Positions 44,507-57,489 of a DNA stretch of 64,000 nt are shown here, piece by piece. The stretch is taken from contig CAVSBW010000012.1 of NCBI GenBank assembly GCA_963726295.1, forward strand, positions 62,001-126,000, in the 5' to 3' direction. The DNA is from DASSQJ01 sp963726295. Lineage in GTDB: Bacteria; Actinomycetota; Actinomycetes; Actinomycetales; Dermatophilaceae. Within the stretch, counting starts at the first letter, position 1. Every line of letters starts with the position of its first letter. The notes beneath the pieces are model-generated. The model saw nothing but the letters and a program-made list of their open reading frames with translations. It was not told the origin of the DNA and did no database searches. A program made the translations under genes and the position numbers.

Positions 44507-45954
44507 CCGACCCCGAGACCCCGACCACCGGCCCTGCCGCCCTCAGCCTGTGGGGCGGCCGCTTCACCGGCGGTCCCGCCGACGCCCTCGCGGCCCTGTC
44601 GAGGTCGACGCACTTCGACTGGCGCCTCGCGCCGCACGACATCGCGGGGTCCCGCGCCCACGCCCGTGTGCTGCACCGCGCGGGGCTGCTCGACGACGAC
44701 GCGCTGGCCACCATGCTGGCCGGGCTCGACCGGCTGCTCGCGGACGTGCGGTCGGGGGCGTTCGTGGCCGCCGACGACGACGAGGACGTGCACACCGCCC
44801 TCGAACGGGGGCTCATCGAGCGCGCCGGGCCGGACGTGGGCGGGCGGCTACGCGCCGGTCGCTCGCGCAACGACCAGATTGCCACCCTCGGTCGGATGTA
44901 CCTGCGCGAGCACGCGCGGGTCGTCGGCGGGCTCCTGCTCGACGTCGTCGACGCCCTGCTCGCCCAGGCCCGTACCCACCAAGGTGCGCCGATGCCCGGC
45001 CGCACCCACCTCCAGCACGCCCAGCCCGTGCTGCTCTCGCACCACCTTCTCGCGCACGCGTGGGCCCTGCTGCGCGACGTCGACCGCCTGCGCGACTGGG
45101 ACGGCCGCGCCGACGCCTCCCCCTACGGGTCCGGTGCCCTCGCCGGCTCCTCCCTCGGGCTCGACCCCGAGGCCGTGGCCGCCGACCTGGGCTTCAGCCG
45201 GGCCACGGAGAACTCCATCGACGGCACCGCGTCGCGCGACGTCTACGCCGAGTTCGCGTTCGTCGCCGCGATGTCGGCCGTCGACGTCTCCCGTCTCGCG
45301 GAAGAGGTCGTCATCTGGGCCACGAAGGAGTTCTCCTTCGTCACCCTCGACGACGCCTACTCCACCGGGTCGAGCATCATGCCCCAGAAGAAGAACCCCG
45401 ACGTCGCCGAGCTCGCCCGCGGCAAGGCCGGGCGGCTGGTCGGCGACCTGACCGGGCTGCTCACGACGCTCAAGGGCCTGCCGCTCGCGTACAACCGCGA
45501 CCTCCAGGAGGACAAGGAGCCGGTCTTCGACGCCATCGACACCCTCGAGGTGCTGCTGCCTGCGGTCGCGGGGATGGTCGCGACCCTGACGTTCCACACC
45601 GAGCGGATGGCCGAGCTCGCCCCGCAGGGCTTCTCGCTGGCCACCGACGTCGCCGAGTGGCTGGTGCGCGAGGGCGTGCCCTTCCGCGTCGCGCACGAGG
45701 TGGCGGGGGTGTGTGTCCGCGTCTGCGAGGACCGCGGGCTCGAGCTGTGGGACCTCACGGACGACGACCTGGCCGGCATCTCGGCGCACCTGGCGCCGGG
45801 CGTACGCGAGGTGCTGTCGGTGGAGGGGTCACTGGCGTCGCGTTCCGGCAAGGGCGGCACGGCGCCCGACCGGGTGGCCGAGCAGCTGGACCGGGTCGCC
45901 GCGACCCTCACCGAGGCCCGCGGCTGGTCCGCCGGCCGACCCGAGGTGCGCTGA
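44503..45954 (+). CDS. argH: Argininosuccinate lyase
   Basis: A 483-residue fumarase-superfamily lyase, last step of arginine synthesis. LWGGRFTGGPADAL opens it, AGRSRNDQIATLGRMY and GRTHLQHAQPV supply active-site residues, and GSSIMPQKKNPDVAE is the superfamily signature. GTG start overlapping argR. argG, which lies between argR and argH in M. tuberculosis, is missing at this position. Confidence 0.96.
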   Translation: MTDPETPTTGPAALSLWGGRFTGGPADALAALSRSTHFDWRLAPHDIAGSRAHARVLHRAGLLDDDALATMLAGLDRLLADVRSGAFVAADDDEDVHTALERGLIERAGPDVGGRLRAGRSRNDQIATLGRMYLREHARVVGGLLLDVVDALLAQARTHQGAPMPGRTHLQHAQPVLLSHHLLAHAWALLRDVDRLRDWDGRADASPYGSGALAGSSLGLDPEAVAADLGFSRATENSIDGTASRDVYAEFAFVAAMSAVDVSRLAEEVVIWATKEFSFVTLDDAYSTGSSIMPQKKNPDVAELARGKAGRLVGDLTGLLTTLKGLPLAYNRDLQEDKEPVFDAIDTLEVLLPAVAGMVATLTFHTERMAELAPQGFSLATDVAEWLVREGVPFRVAHEVAGVCVRVCEDRGLELWDLTDDDLAGISAHLAPGVREVLSVEGSLASRSGKGGTAPDRVAEQLDRVAATLTEARGWSAGRPEVR

Positions 45955-45960
45955 CCCGGC

Positions 45961-46370
45961 TCAGCGGCGTGCGAAGGCCGGGCTCCGCCGGATGACCAGC
46001 TCGGCGACGGCGAGGTGGACCACCCAGGCCAGCCCCATGAGGACCGCCTTCGCGACGTCGTCGTCCGGTGCGCCGCCGAGGAGCAGCCAGGTGCCGAGGG
46101 TCAGGCCCTGGGTGCCCGCGCCCATGGCGAGGGCGTACGCGCGGAGCATCCAGGCGCCGTGCACGGGGCCGCCACGATCGAGGCGGCCATCGCCGCCCCC
46201 ACCGCCAGCCGCATGAGGGCCGGAGGGCCGAACCGGCCGCCGTCGGCCTCGGGCAGGTCGTAGGCGAGGAGCATCCAGACGCCCGAGACCGCGACCACGA
46301 GCCCGAGCGCCGCCAGCACCCGCCCCGCGGTGCGGTGCCAACGGGACGAGCCGGTCGTGTCGGGTGAGCA
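45961..46370 (-). pseudogene. Broken DUF2306-like membrane protein gene
   Basis: Two reading frames together look like one DUF2306-type membrane protein. The upstream frame (about 46370-46170) gives HRTAGRVLAALGLVVAVSG, then WMLLAYDLPEADGG and LMRLAVGAAMAASIVAA. The downstream frame (about 46165-45961) gives HGAWMLRAYALAMGAGTQG, then LTLGTWLLLGG and a final helix ending RRSPAFARR. Neither frame alone encodes the protein, so a frameshift or small deletion near 46140-46180 has broken it. A sequencing error could mimic a single frameshift, but the adjacent genes are also broken. Confidence 0.6.
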
Positions 46371-46408
46371 GCCCGGGGCGCACCGTGCGAGGGGGCAGGG
46401 CGGTGTCG

Positions 46409-46557
46409 GTTGCGTGCCCCGAGCTCGGCCAGCAGGCTCGCGACGTGCGACTTCACCGTGCTGATGCTCACCTCGATGTCGGCCTGGGCGTCGAGGATCA
46501 TCGCCAGGCCGGTGCGCACGATCTCCTGGTCGTCCGCGACGAGGACGCGATGCTCAC
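46409..46557 (-). pseudogene. Remnant of a NarL/LuxR-type response regulator with an internal deletion
   Basis: One frame reads HRVLVADDQEIVRTGLAM, then ILDAQADIEV (the start of a receiver domain) and runs directly into SISTVKSHVASLLAELGARN (the recognition helix and end of a LuxR HTH). About 150-160 residues between them are gone, including the phospho-acceptor Asp. The frame then reads on without its own stop. This cannot be a working regulator. Confidence 0.7.
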
Positions 46558-47440
46558 CGGGCCGGCCCCAGCGGGCGTCGCGGGTCCCGGGGGAGGACCG
46601 CGCGCACCGTCCAGCCGCCGTCCGGGTCCGGTCCCGCCTCGCAGCGGCCGCCGAGGATGTCGGCACGCTCGCGCATCCCCGCCAGGCCGAAGCCGGTCGT
46701 CTCCGTCCGGGCGGGTGGCCCGGCGCGCGTGCCGCCGGGCGTTGGTCACCGACTCCTTCGCCAGCCGGAAGAGGGCCGAGGCCACTGCCGACGGGAGCTC
46801 ACCGGCGTCGTCGTCGACCGTGACCTCGACCAGCGGTGACGCGGTGGGCGACCATGTCTTGCGGCTCGCGGGCCAGTCGGGCGCGCTCGAGGGAGCGGAC
46901 GCGCACGAGGTCGCGGTCGCGGTCGCGCGAGCGGACGGCGACGCGACGGGTGACCCCCAGGGAGACGGCCGTGGTCACCACGGCCACGCCACCCACGGCA
47001 TCGGTGACGGAGGTCCCGCCGAGCACCACCGTGGCGGCCACCTCGGCGAGGACGGCGAGCAGGGCCCACCGCCACCTCGCGGCCCGAGCCCCGGCGGCCG
47101 AGTGCGTGGCCGAGCAGGAGGGCGAAGGCCGCCGGGTCGAGCGTCACAGGCCGCCCCACCAGCCCGGCGGCGGCGAGGACCTCGGGCACGAACCCGGCCA
47201 GGAGGGCCCGAGCAGCGCCACCAGGGGCGGGTCCTCCGGATGAGGACCACCGGCAGCGCGGCCAGGGTTCACAGCGCCGGGACCACCGGGTCGGGCAGGG
47301 CGGCGCGGACCACGAGCTCGACCCCGAGGAGCACGACGAGGACGCCGAGCAAGACCCAGTCGCGACCGAGGGACTGCCGGGCCCCCGCAGGGCGGGGCGT
47401 CGAGGAGGGACCGCACGACCGCGAGCCGTCGTCATCGTAG
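46558..47440 (-). pseudogene. Remnant of a NarL-family sensor histidine kinase
   Basis: Pieces of a membrane sensor kinase appear in order but in different frames: LGRDWVLLGVLVVLLGVELV and FVPEVLAAAGLVGRPVTLD (membrane helices), TDAVGGVAVVTTAVSLGV, the H-box as ERARLAREPQDMVAH, ALFRLAKESVTNARRHAR, and a C-terminal GMRERADILGGRCEAGPDP. In the H-box the normal ELHD reads EPQD, so the phosphoacceptor His is lost. The span between the H-box and the ATPase domain is also shortened. It would have partnered the regulator remnant next to it. Confidence 0.65.
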
Positions 47441-47521
47441 GGACCGCCCCGCTCGTGGGCATCGTCCCGCAGGCGGAGGCCGGTGTCGTCCTCAGGGCCG
47501 GCCGGGTGCCGGGCAGGGGAC

Positions 47522-48187
47522 ATGATGGACCGCGTGCCCGCCCCCGACCCCGACGTGCTCGCGCTGCTCGGAGTCGACGTGCTCGAGGTGGCCCCCGCCC
47601 TGCTCGGCTGGCGCCTCACGCACGGGGGCGTCACGGTCCGGCTCACGGAGGTCGAGGCCTACGCGGGGGGGGGGTCCGACCCGGGCTCGCACGCGTACCG
47701 CGGGCGCACCCCGCGGACCGAGGTGATGTTCGGGCCCCCTGGCCGCCTCTACGTGTACTTCACCTACGGCATGCACTGGTGCGCCAACGTCGTCACCGGT
47801 CCCGAGGGCTCGGCCTCGGCGGTACTGCTTCGTGCCGGCGAGGTGGTGGCCGGCCACGACGTCGCCGTCGGGCGCCGCCCGGGTGTCCGGGTTCGTGACC
47901 TGGCCCGCGGACCGGCGCGGCTCACGCGGACCCTCGGCATCGCCCGCGACCAGAACGGCACCGACCTCCTGGACCCGGACAGCGACGGCCGGCTCGAGTC
48001 CCCGACCGCGCCCTCGGACCCGGCGCTGGTCCGCAGCGGTCCGCGCGTCGGCGTCAGCGGTCCAGGGGGTGACGCCGACGCCCACCCGTGGCGCTTCTGG
48101 CTCGAGGGAGAGCAGACGGTCAGCCCGTACCGCCCGGCGACGCGGCGGCGGCGTACGCCCGGACCTCGGCCTCCAACCGGTTCCTGA
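47522..48187 (+). CDS. mpg: DNA-3-methyladenine glycosylase (AAG/Mpg family)
   Basis: A 221-residue base-excision enzyme. LLGWRLTHGGVTVRLTEVEAYAG holds the catalytic Glu region, SHAYRGRTPRTEVMFGPPG and YVYFTYGMHWCANVV are family blocks, and AVLLRAGEVVAG follows. It removes alkylated purines. Mpg directly precedes tyrS in M. tuberculosis; here add and a kinase intervene. Two tandem ATG codons (47522, 47525) follow GGGCAGGGGAC. The last 68 nt overlap the convergent add gene, and the final 20 or so residues are Arg/Pro-rich and not family-like. Confidence 0.9.
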   Translation: MMDRVPAPDPDVLALLGVDVLEVAPALLGWRLTHGGVTVRLTEVEAYAGGGSDPGSHAYRGRTPRTEVMFGPPGRLYVYFTYGMHWCANVVTGPEGSASAVLLRAGEVVAGHDVAVGRRPGVRVRDLARGPARLTRTLGIARDQNGTDLLDPDSDGRLESPTAPSDPALVRSGPRVGVSGPGGDADAHPWRFWLEGEQTVSPYRPATRRRRTPGPRPPTGS

Positions 48188-49172
48188 CCTCGTCGGGCGC
48201 GAAGCTCGCGCGAGCGGCGGCGAGCGCGAGGTCGACCACCCCGGCCCGGTCCAGCCCGAGCAGGCCCGAGGCGATCTCGTACTCGCGGTTCAGGGTCGTT
48301 CCGAACATCGGCGGGTCGTCGCTGTTGACGGTCACCGTGACACCGGCGTCCACCATCCGGGGGAGCGGGTGCTCGTCGATGCGCTCCACCACCCGGGTCG
48401 CCACGTTGCTCGTGGGGCACACCTCGAGGGGGATGCCGCGCTCGGCCAGGTGCAGGAGGAGGGCCGGGTCGCGCACCGCCGAGGTGCCGTGGCCGATCCG
48501 CTCGGCCCCGAGGAAGCGCAGGGCGTCCCAGACCGACTCCGGGCCGGTCGACTCCCCGGAGTGCGGCACCGAGTGCAGCCCGGCCGCCCGCGCCGCGGCG
48601 AAGTGCGGCGCGAACTGCTGCCGCGGGACCCCCTGCTCCGGGCCGCCGAGCCCGAAGCCCACCAGGGTCGACGGGCCGTGGTCGAGTGCGAACGAGAGCG
48701 TGTCGTCGGCAGCGGGCAGGCCGGACTCGCCGGGGATGTCGTAGATCCAGCGCAGGACGACCCCGTGGTCGCGCTCTGCCGCGACGCGCGCGTCCTCGAT
48801 CGCCTCGGTGTACGCCTCGATCGGGATACCGCCGACCACCGAGGTGTGCGGGGTCATCGTGAGCTCGGCGTAGCGGACCTGCTGCCGGGCGAGGTCGTGA
48901 GCCACGTCGTAGGTGAGCGTGCGGATGTCGTCGGGCGTGCGCAGCAGGTCGACGGTCGCCAGGTAGAGCTCGATGAAGGGCGCGAAGTCGGTGAAGGTGA
49001 AGAACCGCGCCAAGGCCTCGGGGTCGGCCGGCACCCGCGTGTCGGGGTGGCGTGCCGCGAGCGCGGCGACGGTGGCCGGCGACGCGGAGCCGACGTGGTG
49101 CACGTGCAGCTCGGCCTTCGGCAGCCCGGCGACGAAGTCGGCGAGGCCCGGGTCCGGGGTGGGCGTGGTCAT
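48120..49172 (-). CDS. add: Adenosine deaminase family protein
   Basis: A 350-residue amidohydrolase. The N-terminal metal motif is KAELHVHHVGSAS, where classic adenosine deaminases have HxHLDG; this variant is one I recall from an actinobacterial subgroup. Other blocks are PHSGES (metal His and catalytic Glu region), RIGHGTSAV, CPTSNVATR and NSDDPPMF (catalytic Asp). Adenosine is the likely substrate, but aminodeoxyfutalosine or another adenosine derivative is possible. It overlaps the kinase-like gene by 4 nt (ATGA) and mpg by 68 nt. Confidence 0.88.
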   Translation of the reverse strand: MTTPTPDPGLADFVAGLPKAELHVHHVGSASPATVAALAARHPDTRVPADPEALARFFTFTDFAPFIELYLATVDLLRTPDDIRTLTYDVAHDLARQQVRYAELTMTPHTSVVGGIPIEAYTEAIEDARVAAERDHGVVLRWIYDIPGESGLPAADDTLSFALDHGPSTLVGFGLGGPEQGVPRQQFAPHFAAARAAGLHSVPHSGESTGPESVWDALRFLGAERIGHGTSAVRDPALLLHLAERGIPLEVCPTSNVATRVVERIDEHPLPRMVDAGVTVTVNSDDPPMFGTTLNREYEIASGLLGLDRAGVVDLALAAARASFAPDEVRNRLEAEVRAYAAAASPGGTG

Positions 49173-50131
49173 CCCGGCAGTCTGCCGCCCGGTCCGGCGG
49201 CCTCGTCGAGGACCCGCAGCAGGGTGCGGTCCATGACGTCGGCGAGCGGGTGGCGCCGAGGCGTGTAGTAGACGAGCCCACCGAGGGCCTGCTCGAGCGC
49301 GTTGGCGCGGGCCCGCCGCCAGGTGCCCTCGTCGGGCCGGAGGCGCTCGAGGAGGACGGCCCGGGCCCGCGGGCCGAACAGGGACCACGCCGGGACGAGG
49401 TCCAGGGCGGGGTCGGCGAGGGACGCGTACCCCCAGTCGAGCACGGCGGCCAGGCGCCCGCCTCGCACCAGGACGTTGCCCGGGATCAGGTCGCCGTGGG
49501 TCGGGACGAGCGCCAGGTCGTCGTCGCCGGCTTCCCGGTCCTCGTCGAGCACGGACCGAACGGCGGCGACGTCGACGTGGCGGGGGAGGGGGCCCTCGGC
49601 ACCGGACAGCCACCGCTCGGCGCGCTCCACGACGCCGGCGAGGGGTCCGCCGCGCTGACCAGGCCCCCGGGCGGGAAGGTCCTGCAGCGGCGAGCTCCGC
49701 AGGGCCCTCACCAGCTCGGCGACGTCGTTCGCGAGGTCGTCGCCGAGCGGGTCCTCGACGGAGCCGGCAGCGGCCCAGGCGTCGTCGCCGTCCAGCCAGC
49801 CGAACACCGCCCACGGGTACGGGTAGCGGGAGCCGGGGGAGCCGGGGTGATCGACGCGAGGCACCCGGACCCCCAGCCCGGTGAGCCGGGGGAGCGCCCT
49901 CACCTCACGGGTCAGGCTGCGGGCGGCGACCTCGGTCCGCGGGAAGCGGGCCAGGTGGTGGGTGCCCACGCGGTACATCGCGTGGTCGGTGCCCGTGCCG
50001 CCGAGCGGGACGAGCGCCTGGTCGCGCCACCGTGGCCACCCCTCGCGCAGGGTGGCGGCGACGACCCCGGGCCCGGTGTCGACCTCGAGGTCGTGGATGC
50101 GGCGCACCAGCGACATCCCAGCGTGCGCCAT
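49169..50131 (-). CDS. Aminoglycoside phosphotransferase (APH)-family protein
   Basis: A 320-residue kinase-like protein. VPTHGDLIPGNVLV contains the Brenner motif (HGDxxxxN) and VLDWGYASLADPALDL the metal-binding Asp. The N-terminal lobe has LGGTGTDHAMYRVG and an Arg in ARFPRTEVAARSLTREV. The family phosphorylates small molecules; a drug-resistance role is not implied. ATG at 50131 (MAHAGMSL) or 50116 (MSLVRR). It is coupled to add and divergent from tyrS. Confidence 0.85.
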   Translation of the reverse strand: MAHAGMSLVRRIHDLEVDTGPGVVAATLREGWPRWRDQALVPLGGTGTDHAMYRVGTHHLARFPRTEVAARSLTREVRALPRLTGLGVRVPRVDHPGSPGSRYPYPWAVFGWLDGDDAWAAAGSVEDPLGDDLANDVAELVRALRSSPLQDLPARGPGQRGGPLAGVVERAERWLSGAEGPLPRHVDVAAVRSVLDEDREAGDDDLALVPTHGDLIPGNVLVRGGRLAAVLDWGYASLADPALDLVPAWSLFGPRARAVLLERLRPDEGTWRRARANALEQALGGLVYYTPRRHPLADVMDRTLLRVLDEAAGPGGRLPG

Positions 50132-50251
50132 CGCCCGGTGTCCACCGGGTTTCCGCTCGGAGGACGCGCTAGGCGACGCAGGGTGCGCACGTGGCAGGCT
50201 GGGCGTCCCCGGCGGGAGGTCCGCCGGACCCCGACGACGGACGGAGCCACC

Positions 50252-51517
50252 GTGACCGACATCCTCGACGAGCTGCAGTGGCGAGGGCTGGTGGCACAGA
50301 CCACCGACGAGTCCGCGTTGCGCGAGGCACTCGCCGACGGGCCGATCACGGCGTACTGCGGCTTCGACCCGACCGCCCCGTCGCTCCACTTCGGCAACCT
50401 CGTCCAGCTGGTCGTGCTCCGGCACCTCCAACGGGCCGGACACCGGGTCATCTGCCTGGTCGGCGGCTCGACCGGGCTCATCGGCGACCCCCGGCCGACG
50501 TCCGAGCGGGTGCTGAAGACCAAGGAGCAGACCGCGGAGTGGGTGGCCAACATCCAGCGCCAGGTGCGGCCCTTCCTCGAGGCCGACGGCGAGAACCCGG
50601 CGGTGTTCGTCAACAACCTCGACTGGACCGAGCGCCTGTCGGCGCTCGACTTCCTCCGCGACGTCGGCAAGCACTTCCGGGTCAACCAGCTCGTGAAGAA
50701 GGAGGCCGTCGCGGCCCGGCTGGCCTCCGAGGAGGGGATCTCGTACACGGAGTTCAGCTACCAGCTCCTCCAGGGCCTGGACTACCTCGAGCTGTACCGC
50801 CAGTACGGCTGCACGCTGCAGACCGGCGGCAACGACCAGTGGGGCAACCTCGTCGCCGGCTCCGACCTCATCCACAAGGCGGAGGGTGCGTCGGTGCACC
50901 TGCTCACCACGCCGCTGCTCACCGACTCCTCGGGCGAGAAGTTCGGGAAGAGCACCGGCAACGCCATCTGGCTCTCGGCGGAGATGACGAGCCCTTACGC
51001 CTTCCACCAGTACTGGCTCAACGTCGAGGACGCCTCCGTCGTCGCGCTGCTCAAGGTGCTCACCGAGCGCGGCCGGGAGGAGGTCGGCGAGCTGGCGAGA
51101 GCGGTGGCCGAGGAGCCGTGGAAGCGGGCGGCCCAGCGCGTCCTCGCCGACGACGTCACGACGCTGGTCCACGGGTCCGAGGCGGCGACGGCGGCACGGG
51201 CCGCCGGCGAGGCGCTGTTCGGACGCGGCGACCTGCGCGCGCTCGACGGCGCGACGCTGCGGGACGCCGCCGCCGAGCTGCCCACCGGAGCGGTCGAGAT
51301 CGGGATGCCGCTCGTGGACGCCCTCGTGGCCGTCGGGCTCGCCGAGTCGCGCAACTCCGCCCGGCGCACCCTCGGGGAGGGCGGTGGGTCCATCAACGGC
51401 GAGAAGGTGCTCGACGCAGAGCGGACGATCCGTGCCGAGGACGTGCTCGCCGGCGGTGTCGTCGTGCTCCGGCGCGGGCGCAAGAACCTTGCCGCCGGCC
51501 TGGTGCCCCACCCCTGA
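50252..51517 (+). CDS. tyrS: Tyrosine-tRNA ligase
   Basis: A 421-residue class I synthetase. The HIGH-type motif is in PSLHFGNLVQLV and the KMSKS-type motif is KFGKS; YCGFDPTAPSL, QLLQGLDYLELYRQYGC and GGNDQWGN line the tyrosine pocket. The C-terminal S4-like RNA-binding domain has SRNSARRTLGEGGGSINGEKV. GTG start with GGAG upstream. A CCGGCGG/CCGCCGG hairpin at 50209-50227 lies just before the RBS. No T-box signature is seen. Confidence 0.96.
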   Translation: MTDILDELQWRGLVAQTTDESALREALADGPITAYCGFDPTAPSLHFGNLVQLVVLRHLQRAGHRVICLVGGSTGLIGDPRPTSERVLKTKEQTAEWVANIQRQVRPFLEADGENPAVFVNNLDWTERLSALDFLRDVGKHFRVNQLVKKEAVAARLASEEGISYTEFSYQLLQGLDYLELYRQYGCTLQTGGNDQWGNLVAGSDLIHKAEGASVHLLTTPLLTDSSGEKFGKSTGNAIWLSAEMTSPYAFHQYWLNVEDASVVALLKVLTERGREEVGELARAVAEEPWKRAAQRVLADDVTTLVHGSEAATAARAAGEALFGRGDLRALDGATLRDAAAELPTGAVEIGMPLVDALVAVGLAESRNSARRTLGEGGGSINGEKVLDAERTIRAEDVLAGGVVVLRRGRKNLAAGLVPHP

Positions 51518-51624
51518 CGCGCCGGCGCCTTCCGCTACCGCTGTCGCACAGGGGAATCGGGCGCGGCGGAGCACGGGGCTCACGCGCGCCAGGGCCCGAT
51601 TTGTGTTCTGCCGAAGGAGTCATC

Positions 51625-51698
51625 TACTGTTCTCGATGTCAGCCCGCAAGGGAGGAACGGACACCAAGCGGCAGGGCTTGCAGCCCCGCACCAAGTAG
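51625..51698 (+). CDS. Candidate 20-residue basic leaderless ORF, with its -10 box
   Basis: TTGTGT (51601-51606) and TACTGT (51625-51630), 18 nt apart, form a good promoter. ATG follows 5 nt later at 51636 and opens MSARKGGTDTKRQGLQPRTK, ending at TAG 51696-51698. The peptide is strongly basic. It lies between tyrS and the rRNA promoters. No homology is known to me; the promoter spacing is the only support, and the transcript could instead be a non-coding leader. Confidence 0.3.
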
Positions 51699-51767
51699 GC
51701 CGGTCCCGAGAGCTGACGCCCACTCCCGAGAGGTCCTCGGAGGCCGCGTGCGGCCCTGCGGAGCCGA

Positions 51768-51798
51768 TTGGAGGAAGCCCCCACAAGGGTGCTAGAGT
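51768..51798 (+). promoter_or_regulatory. rRNA operon promoter P1
   Basis: TTGGAG (51768-51773) and TAGAGT (51793-51798), with a 19-nt spacer, lie about 400 nt before the 16S gene. Confidence 0.4.
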
Positions 51799-51859
51799 GG
51801 GTTCCCCGCCGAGATCCAAGCGCGATCAGGTCCAGCCGCTCAACGAGCCGGCTAAGGAT

Positions 51860-51889
51860 TTGACGCCCAAGCATGGACGCGGGTAAGTT
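51860..51889 (+). promoter_or_regulatory. rRNA operon promoter P2
   Basis: TTGACG (51860-51865) and TAAGTT (51884-51889), with an 18-nt spacer, form the best sigma-70-type promoter in the rRNA leader. Confidence 0.5.
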
Positions 51890-51978
51890 TGAACGGTTGC
51901 TCTCAGCGACTGGGAGAACACCATGGAGTAGCCCCGACGACGAGCTCACTGAGTGAGTCGGCGGTGCGCGTCCGAACC

Positions 51979-51990
51979 TTGAGAACTCAA
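51979..51990 (+). promoter_or_regulatory. BoxA-like antitermination element of the rRNA leader
   Basis: TTGAGAACTCAA matches the actinobacterial rrn leader boxA-type element (Nus factor loading). A related TTGAGAACT recurs in the 16S-23S spacer at 54017. The rest of the leader to 52194 is AT-richer than its surroundings and holds no gene. Confidence 0.5.
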
Positions 51991-52194
51991 CAGCGTGTCA
52001 AAAATCGATGCCAATTAACCTCGTCGCATAGTGCGTGTCGACACCGGCCACAGGTCGGAGGAGATGCGGATGATGCCTCGAAAATCCTTTGGTTGGACAA
52101 CGAACAACAAGCGAGAGCTAGTTGTTCGTGCTCAGCCTGGTAACAACCCTCCAAGGGTAAAGATTTTTCGGCCCTCGTGGCCGGAAGTCACACA

Positions 52195-57175
<4,981 letters not shown>

Positions 57176-57252
57176 CACTTAAAATTTGCTGTGTGTTCGC
57201 GTCCACTGTGCAGTTCCCGAGATACGGTCGGGACGACTGACATCTCCATAGA

Positions 57253-57372
57253 GTTTCGGCTGTCATAGCGAAGGGGAAACGCCCGGCTCCATTCCGAACC
57301 CGGAAGCTAAGCCCTTCAGCGCCGATGGTACTGCACTGGTGACGGTGTGGGAGAGTAGGACGCAGCCGGACA
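57253..57372 (+). rRNA. rrf: 5S ribosomal RNA
   Basis: A 120-nt 5S gene with CCCATTCCGAACCCGGAAGC-type core (here TCCATTCCGAACCCGGAAG), GATGGTACTGCA and GTGTGGGAGAGTAGGA; TTTCGGCTG (5' end) pairs with CAGCCGGA (3' end). It lies about 75 nt after 23S. Confidence 0.96.
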
Positions 57373-57379
57373 TACCTCA

Positions 57380-57417
57380 AAGAAGGGGCCCGTTTCGACG
57401 GGCCCCTTCTTCATTTT
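57380..57417 (+). terminator. Intrinsic terminator of the rRNA operon
   Basis: The arms 57380-57393 and 57398-57411 pair perfectly over 14 bp around a TTCG loop and are followed by CATTTT. It is the clearest rho-independent terminator in the window. Confidence 0.92.
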
Positions 57418-57489
57418 CCATACGGTGGCGGGTGCCTAGACTGGGTCCGTTGCGCCGGCCCCGCCGGCGCTGGTCGAACAGGAGAACAG

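Noticed and set aside
50161..50251. A T-box or other aminoacylation riboswitch before tyrS.
   Set aside because: No T-box sequence is present; only a short GC-rich hairpin is seen.
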